A DNA stretch of 8,650 nt, from assembly GCA_964466745.1 (NCBI GenBank), contig CAYXOX010000131.1, positions 1 through 8,650 on the forward strand, read 5' to 3'. The notes below the pieces were generated by a model. That model ran no database searches. It saw nothing but the letters and a program-made list of their open reading frames with translations, and was not told the origin of the DNA. The position numbers were made by a program, and so were the translations under genes. Every line of letters begins with the position of its first letter. Position 1 is the stretch's first letter. Origin of the DNA: CAYXOX01 sp964466745. GTDB lineage: Bacteria > Pseudomonadota > Alphaproteobacteria > Rhodobacterales > Rhodobacteraceae. Of the stretch, positions 1-5,393 are shown piece by piece.

Positions 1-865
1 AGAGCCGCTGCGCTGCGCTCATCGTCTGCCGCGCCCCCATGGAGAACTTGCGGCTCGCCTCCTGCTGGAGCGTGGAGGTCATGAACGGGGGGGCGGGATT
101 GCGGCTCTGGGGCTTGGCCTCCACCGACGCCACCCGCAGGTCCCGGCTCTCGATCGCCCGTACCGCGAGCTCGGCGGCCTCGGCGGTTCCGATGTCGAAC
201 TTGTCGAGCCGCTTGCCCCCGAGCACGGTCAGGCGGGCGTCGTAGCCCTGGCCCCGCGGGGTTACGAGCTGCGCCTTCACCGTCCAGTATTCCTGCGGGC
301 GGAACGCCTCGATCTCCATTTCGCGCTCGACGATGAGCCGCAGGCAGACCGACTGAACACGCCCGGCTGACCTTGCGCCCGGCAGCTTGCGCCACAGCAC
401 CGGCGAGAGGGTGAACCCCACGAGATAGTCCAGCGCGCGGCGCGCGAGGTAGGCCTCCACGAGTTCCCGGTCCACCTGCCGGGGGTTCTTCATCGCCTCG
501 GTGACGGCGGACTTGGTGATCGCGTTGAACACCACGCGGGACACCGGCGTGTCCTTCTTCAGCGCCCTGCGCTTGCGGAGCGCCTCCTCGAGGTGCCAGG
601 AGATCGCCTCTCCCTCGCGGTCGGGGTCGGTCGCGAGGATCAGCTCGGGGTCGTCCTTGAGCGCCTCCGCGATGGCGCGCACGTGCTTCTGGCTTTCCGG
701 CGCCACCTCCCATGTCATCTCGAAGCCGTGCTCGGGGTCGACGGACCCGTCCTTCGCGGGCAGGTCGCGAACATGGCCATAGGACGCGAGAACGGTGTAA
801 TCGGAGCCAAGGTACTTGTTGATCGTCTTCGCTTTCGCGGGGGATTCAACGACGACGACCGGCAT
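1..865 (-). CDS. topA: DNA topoisomerase I (type IA), N-terminal part, cut by the window edge
   Basis: Type IA topoisomerase, which relaxes negatively supercoiled DNA by passing one strand through a transient single-strand break. The minus-strand frame from the ATG at 863-865 stays open to the left edge and gives 288 residues, about a third of the family's usual length. Visible: the N-terminal Toprim start (Glu7 in VESPAKAKTINKYLG), the acidic metal-binding triad in TDPDREGEA (Asp80, Asp82, Glu84), and the family signature LPGARSAGRVQS near residues 161-172. The catalytic tyrosine and any C-terminal zinc or basic domains lie beyond the edge. The start is supported by AGGAG (872-876 on +) six nt upstream and by the Toprim fold beginning at once. 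It lies 130 nt downstream of a same-strand lytic transglycosylase gene. Identity is very secure; no sign of damage in the visible part. Confidence 0.97.
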   Translation of the reverse strand, partial: MPVVVVESPAKAKTINKYLGSDYTVLASYGHVRDLPAKDGSVDPEHGFEMTWEVAPESQKHVRAIAEALKDDPELILATDPDREGEAISWHLEEALRKRRALKKDTPVSRVVFNAITKSAVTEAMKNPRQVDRELVEAYLARRALDYLVGFTLSPVLWRKLPGARSAGRVQSVCLRLIVEREMEIEAFRPQEYWTVKAQLVTPRGQGYDARLTVLGGKRLDKFDIGTAEAAELAVRAIESRDLRVASVEAKPQSRNPAPPFMTSTLQQEASRKFSMGARQTMSAAQRL

Positions 866-871
866 ACGTTA

Positions 872-876
872 CTCCT
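872..876 (-). promoter_or_regulatory. Ribosome binding site of topA
   Basis: AGGAG on the minus strand, six nt before the ATG at 865. It fixes the topA start; no competing in-frame start with a comparable site was noticed. Confidence 0.8.
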
Positions 877-925
877 GAAGGCGCGGGCCCGGGGCGCGTG
901 ACGCCCGCATCGGCCAATGCGGCGC

Positions 926-955
926 AAGATGTGGGCAGGGCTCCGGCAATGTCAA
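926..955 (-). promoter_or_regulatory. Candidate topA promoter
   Basis: Read on the minus strand, a perfect TTGACA (955-950) is followed 18 nt later by CATCTT (931-926), which matches the sigma-70 -10 consensus at only three of six positions. The -35 is convincing and the -10 weak, as is common in GC-rich alphaproteobacteria. A small 6-bp hairpin (905-910 with 917-922) lies between this site and the gene. A promoter here would let topA be expressed separately from the upstream transglycosylase gene. Inferred from sequence match only. Confidence 0.4.
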
Positions 956-995
956 TGTGGGCCCGTTCGGCGGTCCCGCGGGCGGCGTGGCACCG

Positions 996-1868
996 TCAGC
1001 CGTCGGAGCCCGCCACGAAGACGCAGCCGTCGGTGATGAGTTCGGGCGGGGTGCGGCAGAGGCCGCGCGCCACCGTCCACGCGGCAAGCACCTTGGGCAC
1101 GTAGGCGCGCGTCTCGGCGAAGGGCGGAACCCCGCCGTGATCGCGCACCGCGCCCTCGCCGGCATTGTAGCCGGCGAGCACGAGGATCGGATCGCGGTCG
1201 AAATGATCCATGAGCCAGTCGAGGTAGGCGACGCCCCCGGCGATGTTCTCCGCGGGCGCGAAGGCATCGGACACCCCGAACCGCGCAGCCGTGGCCGGCA
1301 TGAGTTGCATCAGGCCCTGGGCGCCCGCGCGGCTCACGGCATCCGGCCGCCCGGAGGATTCGATCGCCATGATCGCCAGGACGAGCGCGGGCGAAACCTC
1401 GGTGCCCACGGTCGCCCGCAGGATCTGGAGCCCGTGCGCCGCCGCGAGTTGCTGGAGCGCCTGCAAGCGTGGTGCAGGAACCCCCTCCCCGGCGGGCGGG
1501 CGCGCCAGGCGCTCCACCGCTTGGCCGAGCCGCCCCGGGCCGCTGGCAGCGCGCTCGGCCCCCACCGCGCTCCAGAACCACGCAAATGTCTCTTCGGCGG
1601 CACCGGGCGCTCCGGGCGCTCCGGGCGCGGCAGGGGCAGCCGGCGCTGCGGGCAGGACGCTGCCGGGCGTCGCGATCTGCACGGTGATCCGCGGGGCCTG
1701 GCCCGGCGCTGGCGGGCGGACAGTGCGATGCGAGAACACCGGGAACGGCGGTGGCCCCGCCTCGGCCGACGCCTGCCCGGCACCGGGCCACGGCGGGCCC
1801 GGCAAACCCAGGATGGCAAGCGCACCGACGAGGGCGGCGGCCCATCTGCGCGAGTTACGATGCTGCAT
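996..1868 (-). CDS. Secreted lytic transglycosylase (SLT domain)
   Basis: Periplasmic peptidoglycan lyase of the soluble lytic transglycosylase fold, which cleaves the MurNAc-GlcNAc glycan bond to form anhydro-muropeptides. From the ATG at 1868 it has 290 residues. Residues 1-35 form a signal peptide (arginines, hydrophobic stretch, cleavage likely after ASA35). A low-complexity Ala/Pro/Gly linker spans about 72-90. The SLT domain spans about 155-265: catalytic Glu170 in AIMAIESSG, then AGAQGLMQLMPATA (181-194), then AGYNAGEGAV (232-241). Cys271 and Cys282 near the C terminus could form a disulfide. Upstream in-frame starts (to 2042) were rejected because the signal peptide begins exactly at 1868, although no strong ribosome site precedes it. 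It is divergent from the Tad pilus cluster. No signature assigns it to a named Slt or Mlt, so no symbol is given. Confidence 0.93.
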   Translation of the reverse strand: MQHRNSRRWAAALVGALAILGLPGPPWPGAGQASAEAGPPPFPVFSHRTVRPPAPGQAPRITVQIATPGSVLPAAPAAPAAPGAPGAPGAAEETFAWFWSAVGAERAASGPGRLGQAVERLARPPAGEGVPAPRLQALQQLAAAHGLQILRATVGTEVSPALVLAIMAIESSGRPDAVSRAGAQGLMQLMPATAARFGVSDAFAPAENIAGGVAYLDWLMDHFDRDPILVLAGYNAGEGAVRDHGGVPPFAETRAYVPKVLAAWTVARGLCRTPPELITDGCVFVAGSDG

Positions 1869-2046
1869 GTTCTGCTCGTGGTTGCGGCCTTGCGCCGTTC
1901 TGACTTCACTATCGCACAATCTGCGGGAGATTCCATCAGCGGGAGCCAACACTGTTGACGGACTGTGAACAGCTTTCCCGGCAGCAGGCGTCCAAGGCCC
2001 TGATGCGCCAGATTTTTGAATTTTCTTTTCCTTGAAAATCAATCAG

Positions 2047-2075
2047 TTGATCGGTTTTTTCCCGGATTCTTAACG
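2047..2075 (+). promoter_or_regulatory. Weak candidate promoter for the flp gene
   Basis: TTGATC (2047-2052), a 17-nt spacer and TTAACG (2070-2075) are spaced like a sigma-70 promoter. They match the consensus at only four and three of six positions. TTAAC could instead be a half-site for a regulator such as CtrA, but no partner half-site is found at the canonical distance. Offered because it lies in the AT-rich island and points toward the pilin gene. Confidence 0.22.
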
Positions 2076-2218
2076 CAATCCAAAATTGCACGAAAGGCGC
2101 CCCATTCATGCCCGAATCCAACGGCTTATTGCACTCAACCGAGACGGGGACTGCGCCAACAGAGAGGCCGGTGCAGGAAGATCCGGGGCGGTTGTGAAAC
2201 TGAGCAAACCTGATCCTT

Positions 2219-2224
2219 GGAGGG
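2219..2224 (+). promoter_or_regulatory. Strong ribosome binding site of the first flp gene
   Basis: GGAGGG lies seven nt before the ATG at 2232. It is among the best Shine-Dalgarno matches in the window and decides against the in-frame TTG at 2217, which overlaps it. A strong site fits the high expression expected of a major pilin. Confidence 0.85.
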
Positions 2225-2231
2225 ATACACT

Positions 2232-2414
2232 ATGAAACTGTTCGATCTGATGAAGAAGTTCCGCCGCGACGAATCCGGCGCCGTGACCGTCGACTGGGTC
2301 GTGCTGACCGCCGCTCTCGTGGGCCTCGGCGTTGCCGTGCTCGCCACGGTGACGACCGGCACGAACACCATCGCCACCGACATCAACACCGAGCTGGACA
2401 ACGTCATCCAGTAA
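2232..2414 (+). CDS. flp: Flp-type (type IVb/IVc) prepilin, probably the major Tad pilin
   Basis: Small structural pilin of the Tad pilus, 60 residues. A basic leader (residues 1-16, with KKFRR before DESG) is followed by the hydrophobic assembly helix, about 17-41. The expected prepilin peptidase cut is after Gly16, leaving a 44-residue mature pilin starting AVTVDW. The usual Flp Glu-Tyr pair at mature +5/+6 is Asp-Trp here. The short tail (about 42-60) is polar and rich in Thr/Asn/Asp with no cysteine, typical of Flp pilins. The start at 2232 is set by the GGAGGG site. It is the first gene of the plus-strand Tad cluster and is followed 22 nt after its stop by a strong hairpin that could limit read-through. 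Family is secure; the major-pilin role is inferred from position, ribosome site and hairpin. Confidence 0.93.
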   Translation: MKLFDLMKKFRRDESGAVTVDWVVLTAALVGLGVAVLATVTTGTNTIATDINTELDNVIQ

Positions 2415-2436
2415 GCCCTTCGGCTTGAACGGTATC

Positions 2437-2472
2437 GGGGCCGCATCCCACCAGGTGCGGCCCCATTTCTTT
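2437..2472 (+). terminator. Hairpin after flp: intrinsic terminator or attenuator
   Basis: A perfect 9-bp GC-rich stem, GGGGCCGCA (2437-2445) with TGCGGCCCC (2456-2464), closes a 10-nt loop. It is followed by ATTTCTTT, a T-rich but interrupted tail. This is a good but not ideal Rho-independent terminator. Because further same-strand Tad genes follow, it may be partial, giving much pilin mRNA and less downstream mRNA, or it may protect the short flp transcript's 3' end. Confidence 0.75.
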
Positions 2473-2576
2473 CCGATGGGCCGGTTGCGGCACGCGCGGG
2501 AATGCCCACGACTTTCCCCCAACGCCCCACGCTTTGGCCATATTCGGCGCGTCTCGTAAGAGATGCTCAACCCGGC

Positions 2577-2582
2577 GAAGGA
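2577..2582 (+). promoter_or_regulatory. Ribosome binding site of the second flp-like gene
   Basis: GAAGGA lies eight nt before the ATG at 2591 and selects that start. The in-frame TTG at 2534 and the later ATG at 2672 have no comparable site. Confidence 0.7.
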
Positions 2583-2590
2583 CCGAACAG

Positions 2591-2815
2591 ATGCGCAGCT
2601 CCGAAGAAAGCCGAGACGACCGGAATGCGCGCTCGCTGCGCGGCAGGATACGGCCCTGGCTCACGCGGTTCATGCGTTCGGAGAACGGTGCGACGACCGT
2701 GGAGTGGGTTGCCGTGACGGCGGGCCTGATCCTGCTGACGCTGGGTGTTCTCGCGGCGATCCAGACCGGCGCCGTCACGACGATGGAAGAGGTGCTGACC
2801 ACGCCCGTGGACTGA
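2591..2815 (+). CDS. Second Flp-type prepilin or pilin-like protein with a long basic leader
   Basis: A 74-residue protein of Flp pilin design. Its leader is unusually long for the family, 33 residues rich in Arg, Ser and Asp and ending SENG. Peptidase cleavage is predicted after Gly33, giving a 41-residue mature form starting ATTVEW. Glu38 (mature +5) is the canonical residue and Trp39 replaces the usual Tyr. The hydrophobic helix runs about 40-59, followed by a short polar tail (VTTMEEVLTTPVD). It lies 176 nt after the first pilin gene and 102 nt before cpaB, beyond the flp hairpin. It could be a minor pilin, a pseudopilin that starts or caps the fibre, or an alternative major pilin. The leader length depends on the 2591 start; the ATG at 2672 would give a 47-residue protein with a 6-residue leader but lacks a ribosome site. 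Confidence 0.85.
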   Translation: MRSSEESRDDRNARSLRGRIRPWLTRFMRSENGATTVEWVAVTAGLILLTLGVLAAIQTGAVTTMEEVLTTPVD

Positions 2816-2875
2816 CCGCTTTCCACCATCGTTTTGCCGCAAATGCCGGGCAGGCTCTTTGCAAGCACATCGTGA

Positions 2876-2891
2876 CGCGCGCTCACGCGCG
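2876..2891 (+). other. Small GC hairpin in the cpaB leader
   Basis: CGCGCG (2876-2881) and CGCGCG (2886-2891) can pair around a CTCA loop, 12 nt upstream of the cpaB ribosome site. There is no T-tract. It may stabilise or modulate the mRNA, but such short GC repeats are common in GC-rich DNA. Confidence 0.3.
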
Positions 2892-2917
2892 CCCCCCGCA
2901 GCGAAAGGACAACGCAC

Positions 2918-3760
2918 ATGCGAATGGTCTTCGGTTTCGTTCTTGTCCTCGGCCTCGGCCTCGCGGGCTTCGCCGTCTACATGGCGCAGGACTACATCGC
3001 CGCCTACCAGGCCGAGCTCCAGAAGGAGCGCGCGGCGCGGGCCCAGATGGTGCCCACCGTCGAGGTGATCGTGGCCAACCGCGCCCTCGCCTATGGCGAA
3101 GAGCTGGCCAAGGAAGACGTGCGCATCGTGAAATGGCCCGAGAACGCGATTCCCGAGGGCGCGTTTCTCGATGCGGCGGTGCTCTTCCCCGCGGATGCCC
3201 CGCCCCGCATGGTGAGCCGCCAGATGGAGAAGGACGAGGCCGTCCTCGCGGTCAAGGTGACCGAGCCCGGGCAATCGGCCGGGATCACCACGCGGCTGGC
3301 GAACGGCATGCGCGCCTTCGCCATCGAGGTGGACGTCTCCAGCGGCGTTTCGGGCTTCCTGCGCCCCGGCGACAGGGTCGATGTCTACTGGACGGGCACG
3401 CCGGGCGAGCGCGCCGGCGAGATCACGCGGCTCATCGAGGCCAACGTGCCGCTCATCGCGGTGGACCAGACTGCCGACGCCGCCCGCTCGCAGGCTACCA
3501 TCGCGCGCACGGTGACCGTCGAGGTCTCCCCTCAGCAGGTGGCCGCGCTGGCGCAGGCGCAATCCACGGGGCGGCTTTCGCTCTCCCTGGTGGGAACCTC
3601 CGACACGAGCGTTGCCGAGGTCATAGAGGTGGACCAGGCATCGCTTCTGGGCCTCGCCGAGCCCGTGCGGGAGGCCGCCCCCGTCGAGCAGGAGGTCTGC
3701 ACGGTGCGCACGCGGCGCGGCGCCGAGGTTGTGGAAATGCCGATCCCCTGCACGAACTGA
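2918..3760 (+). CDS. cpaB: Tad pilus assembly protein CpaB/RcpC (SAF domain)
   Basis: CpaB/RcpC family protein, 280 residues, a periplasmic component of the Tad apparatus linked to the outer-membrane secretin channel. One N-terminal hydrophobic segment (about 3-22) acts as signal anchor or uncleaved signal. An SAF-type domain follows (about 47-113), with VIVANRALAYGEEL and DVRIVKWPENAIPEGAF. The RcpC core (about 117-235) contains MRAFAIEVDVSSGVSGFLRPGDRVDVYW. A C-terminal pair, Cys261 and Cys278, may form a disulfide. The start is supported by AAAGGA (2904-2909) eight nt upstream. It is the first non-pilin gene of the cluster and is separated from cpaC by a leader with a strong hairpin. In many Tad loci cpaA/tadV sits next to this gene; it is not in the visible cluster. 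Confidence 0.95.
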   Translation: MRMVFGFVLVLGLGLAGFAVYMAQDYIAAYQAELQKERAARAQMVPTVEVIVANRALAYGEELAKEDVRIVKWPENAIPEGAFLDAAVLFPADAPPRMVSRQMEKDEAVLAVKVTEPGQSAGITTRLANGMRAFAIEVDVSSGVSGFLRPGDRVDVYWTGTPGERAGEITRLIEANVPLIAVDQTADAARSQATIARTVTVEVSPQQVAALAQAQSTGRLSLSLVGTSDTSVAEVIEVDQASLLGLAEPVREAAPVEQEVCTVRTRRGAEVVEMPIPCTN

Positions 3761-3773
3761 GGGCATCCGACGA

Positions 3774-3807
3774 TGCTGTGCCCCCTGCTAGAAATGGGGG
3801 CGCAGCA
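3774..3807 (+). terminator. Strong stem-loop between cpaB and cpaC (terminator-like, no U-tract)
   Basis: TGCTGTGCCCCC (3774-3785) pairs with GGGGGCGCAGCA (3796-3807): twelve base pairs including one G-T wobble, around a 10-nt loop. It begins 14 nt after the cpaB stop. No T-run follows, so it is not a standard Rho-independent terminator. It may be an RNA stability element, a processing site or a weak pause/termination signal dividing the pilin-cpaB part from the cpaC part. Confidence 0.6.
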
Positions 3808-3860
3808 GGCAGATAACCCAAGACCTAGGCGTTGTTGCCGCGGAAGCACAAGAAAGACAG

Positions 3861-3890
3861 AGGCAAGTTATTGATTCTTGATTAAAATGC
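3861..3890 (+). promoter_or_regulatory. AT-rich patch upstream of cpaC with TTGATT tandem repeat and -10-like TAAAAT
   Basis: TTGATT occurs twice at a 7-nt period (3871-3876, 3878-3883) and runs into TAAAAT (3883-3888), a five-of-six match to the sigma-70 -10. No good -35 lies 16-18 nt upstream of it. The patch stands out from its GC-rich surroundings and follows the cpaB hairpin, so a cpaC promoter or regulator site here is plausible. The rest of the 204-nt gap shows nothing recognisable. Confidence 0.35.
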
Positions 3891-3964
3891 GTTGCTGACG
3901 CAGTCTGTGGACAACTTGGGCGCGAAGACCCTCCCAGACGCCGGTGATCGGAGAGGCGGATCAC

Positions 3965-5386
3965 ATGACGACGAGCAGGTTCCTGGCAGTGGCGGCCGCA
4001 TGCGTGTTCGCCCTTCTTTCCGCGCCTCCCCAGGCTGCGGCGGAATCGCTGCGCGTGCTCTCCGGCGCACCGACCGCCGCGCTCAACGTGCCGATGAACC
4101 GCGCCGTGGTTGTCGAGAGCGACACGCCCTTCGCGGAGCTTTCCATCGCGAATCCCAACATCGCCGACATCTCCACCCTTTCGGATCGCACCATCTACGT
4201 GCTCGGCCGGGCTCCCGGCCGCACGACGCTGACGCTGGTGGGCGCCGATGGCCGGCTCATCACCAATGTCGAGGTTCACGTCACGCCCGACATCGCCGAG
4301 TTCAAGGAGCGGCTGCGCCAGATCCTGCCCGGCGAGACGATCGAGGTGCGCACCGCCAACGACGGGATCGTGCTTTCCGGCACCGTCTCCTCCATCGCCA
4401 AGCTTGACCGTGCCCTGGAGCTGGCCCAGCGCTACGCGCCCGAGCGGGTCTCCAACCTCATGGTCGTGGGCGGCACGCAGCAGGTGATGCTCAAGGTGCG
4501 CTTCGCCGAGATGCAGCGTTCCGTTTCCAAGTCGCTTTCCTCCTCGGTTGCCCTGCAGGGCGATGCGCTGAGCGGCAATCTCGGGCTTTTCGGCGGCACC
4601 GGCACCTACAGCACCTCCACCGGTGTCAACACCGCGTTCGGCTCGGGGCAGACCCCGGCCAACAACGCGAACCAGGGCGCGATGCTCTTCGGGTTCAATG
4701 CCGGCAGCGTCGAGGTGGGCATCCTGCTGGAGGCGCTGGAGAGCAAGGGCATGGTGCGCACCCTGGCCGAGCCCAACCTGACGGCCCTTTCCGGGCAGGA
4801 AGCCAAGTTCCTCGCCGGCGGCGAGTATCCCATCCCCGTCGCGCAGGAGAACGGCGCCATCACGATCGAGTTCAAGCCTTTCGGGATCGAGCTGAACTTC
4901 GTGCCGCGCGTTGTCGACGGCGACCGGATCAACCTGGAGCTGGAAGCGGCGGTCTCGGCCATCGACCCGACCAACGGTTTCTCGCAGGGCGGGTTCACCA
5001 TCGACGCGTTCCGCCGCCGAGAGGCGTCCACCACGGTGGAGATGCGCGACGGCGAAAGCTTCGCCATTGCCGGGCTGCTGGAAGACGATTTCCGCAACCT
5101 GAACGGCCAGGTGCCGTGGCTTGGGGATATCCCCGTGCTCGGTGCGCTCTTCCGCTCGGCCGATTACTTCCGCTCGCAGACGGAGCTGGTGATCATCGTC
5201 ACCCCCCATCTCGTGACGCCCACCCGCGGCGAGGCACTGGCACTGCCCACCGACAGGGTGCGCCCGCCCTCCGAGCGCGACCTCTTCCTCTTCGGCCGCG
5301 TCGCGAGCGACGCCGGGCTCCAGGGGCCGGCGGGCGAGATCGCCCGGCAGGACTTCTCGGGCTCCTACGGCTACGTGATGGACTGA
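3965..5386 (+). CDS. cpaC: Tad pilus outer-membrane secretin CpaC/RcpA
   Basis: Type II/III secretion-family secretin that forms the outer-membrane pore for the Flp pilus, 473 residues from the ATG at 3965. Signal peptide about 1-26 (cleavage after PPQAAA). An N-terminal pilus-secretin domain spans about 28-106 and a BON-like domain about 107-170. The secretin domain spans about 172-420, beginning QVMLKVRFAEMQRSVSKSL, with a Gly/Ser/Asn-rich insert (about 197-240) and the hallmark VPWLGDIPVLGALFRS (383-398) before VIIVTPHLVTP. A tail of about 53 residues follows, ending SGSYGYVMD. The ATG at 3965 is preferred over the GTG at 3944 because the signal peptide starts there and GGAGAGGCGGA lies just upstream. 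The lipoprotein gene starts seven nt after the stop, fitting joint outer-membrane assembly. Confidence 0.96.
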   Translation: MTTSRFLAVAAACVFALLSAPPQAAAESLRVLSGAPTAALNVPMNRAVVVESDTPFAELSIANPNIADISTLSDRTIYVLGRAPGRTTLTLVGADGRLITNVEVHVTPDIAEFKERLRQILPGETIEVRTANDGIVLSGTVSSIAKLDRALELAQRYAPERVSNLMVVGGTQQVMLKVRFAEMQRSVSKSLSSSVALQGDALSGNLGLFGGTGTYSTSTGVNTAFGSGQTPANNANQGAMLFGFNAGSVEVGILLEALESKGMVRTLAEPNLTALSGQEAKFLAGGEYPIPVAQENGAITIEFKPFGIELNFVPRVVDGDRINLELEAAVSAIDPTNGFSQGGFTIDAFRRREASTTVEMRDGESFAIAGLLEDDFRNLNGQVPWLGDIPVLGALFRSADYFRSQTELVIIVTPHLVTPTRGEALALPTDRVRPPSERDLFLFGRVASDAGLQGPAGEIARQDFSGSYGYVMD

Positions 5387-5393
5387 CCTCGCC

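Larger units (their letters stand above)
1869..2231. promoter_or_regulatory. Divergent intergenic region between the transglycosylase and flp genes, with AT-rich island
   Basis: This 363-nt stretch holds no convincing gene. It should carry the promoters for both directions. Positions 2011-2090 are strikingly AT-rich for this window, with T- and A-runs, and hold an ATTTTC/GAAAAT inverted repeat (2020-2025 and 2034-2039), ATCAA-N4-TTGAT (2038-2051), and two copies of ATTGCAC (2085-2091, 2128-2134) 43 nt apart. A 29-codon open frame from 2108 lacks a well-placed ribosome site and resembles nothing. No consensus sigma-70 or sigma-54 promoter is clear on either strand. Confidence 0.6.

Noticed and set aside
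1599..1640. Short imperfect GC-rich direct repeats (GGGCGCTCC units)
   Set aside because: They encode the Ala-Pro-Gly linker of the transglycosylase; coding low complexity explains them.
957..1958. 333-codon plus-strand frame opposite the lytic transglycosylase
   Set aside because: The minus strand has a signal peptide, catalytic Glu and GYNAG motif; the plus-strand product is Arg/Gly-rich without features.
1869..2042. 58-residue N-terminal extension of the lytic transglycosylase
   Set aside because: A signal peptide begins exactly at the ATG at 1868; the extension would bury it.
2108..2197. 29-codon open frame starting ATG in the flp upstream region
   Set aside because: No properly spaced ribosome site and no recognisable product; it lies in a promoter region.
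2567..3766. 399-codon minus-strand frame opposite flp2 and cpaB
   Set aside because: It covers two well-supported plus-strand genes and encodes a His/Arg/Gly/Leu-rich product with no domain.
3773..3874. 33-codon open frame between cpaB and cpaC
   Set aside because: Its start lies inside the stem-loop, it has no ribosome site and its Arg/Cys-rich product resembles nothing.
3906..3914. TGTGGACAA, one base from a DnaA box
   Set aside because: A single isolated near-match with no cluster, AT-rich unwinding element or dnaA/parAB neighbourhood; expected by chance.
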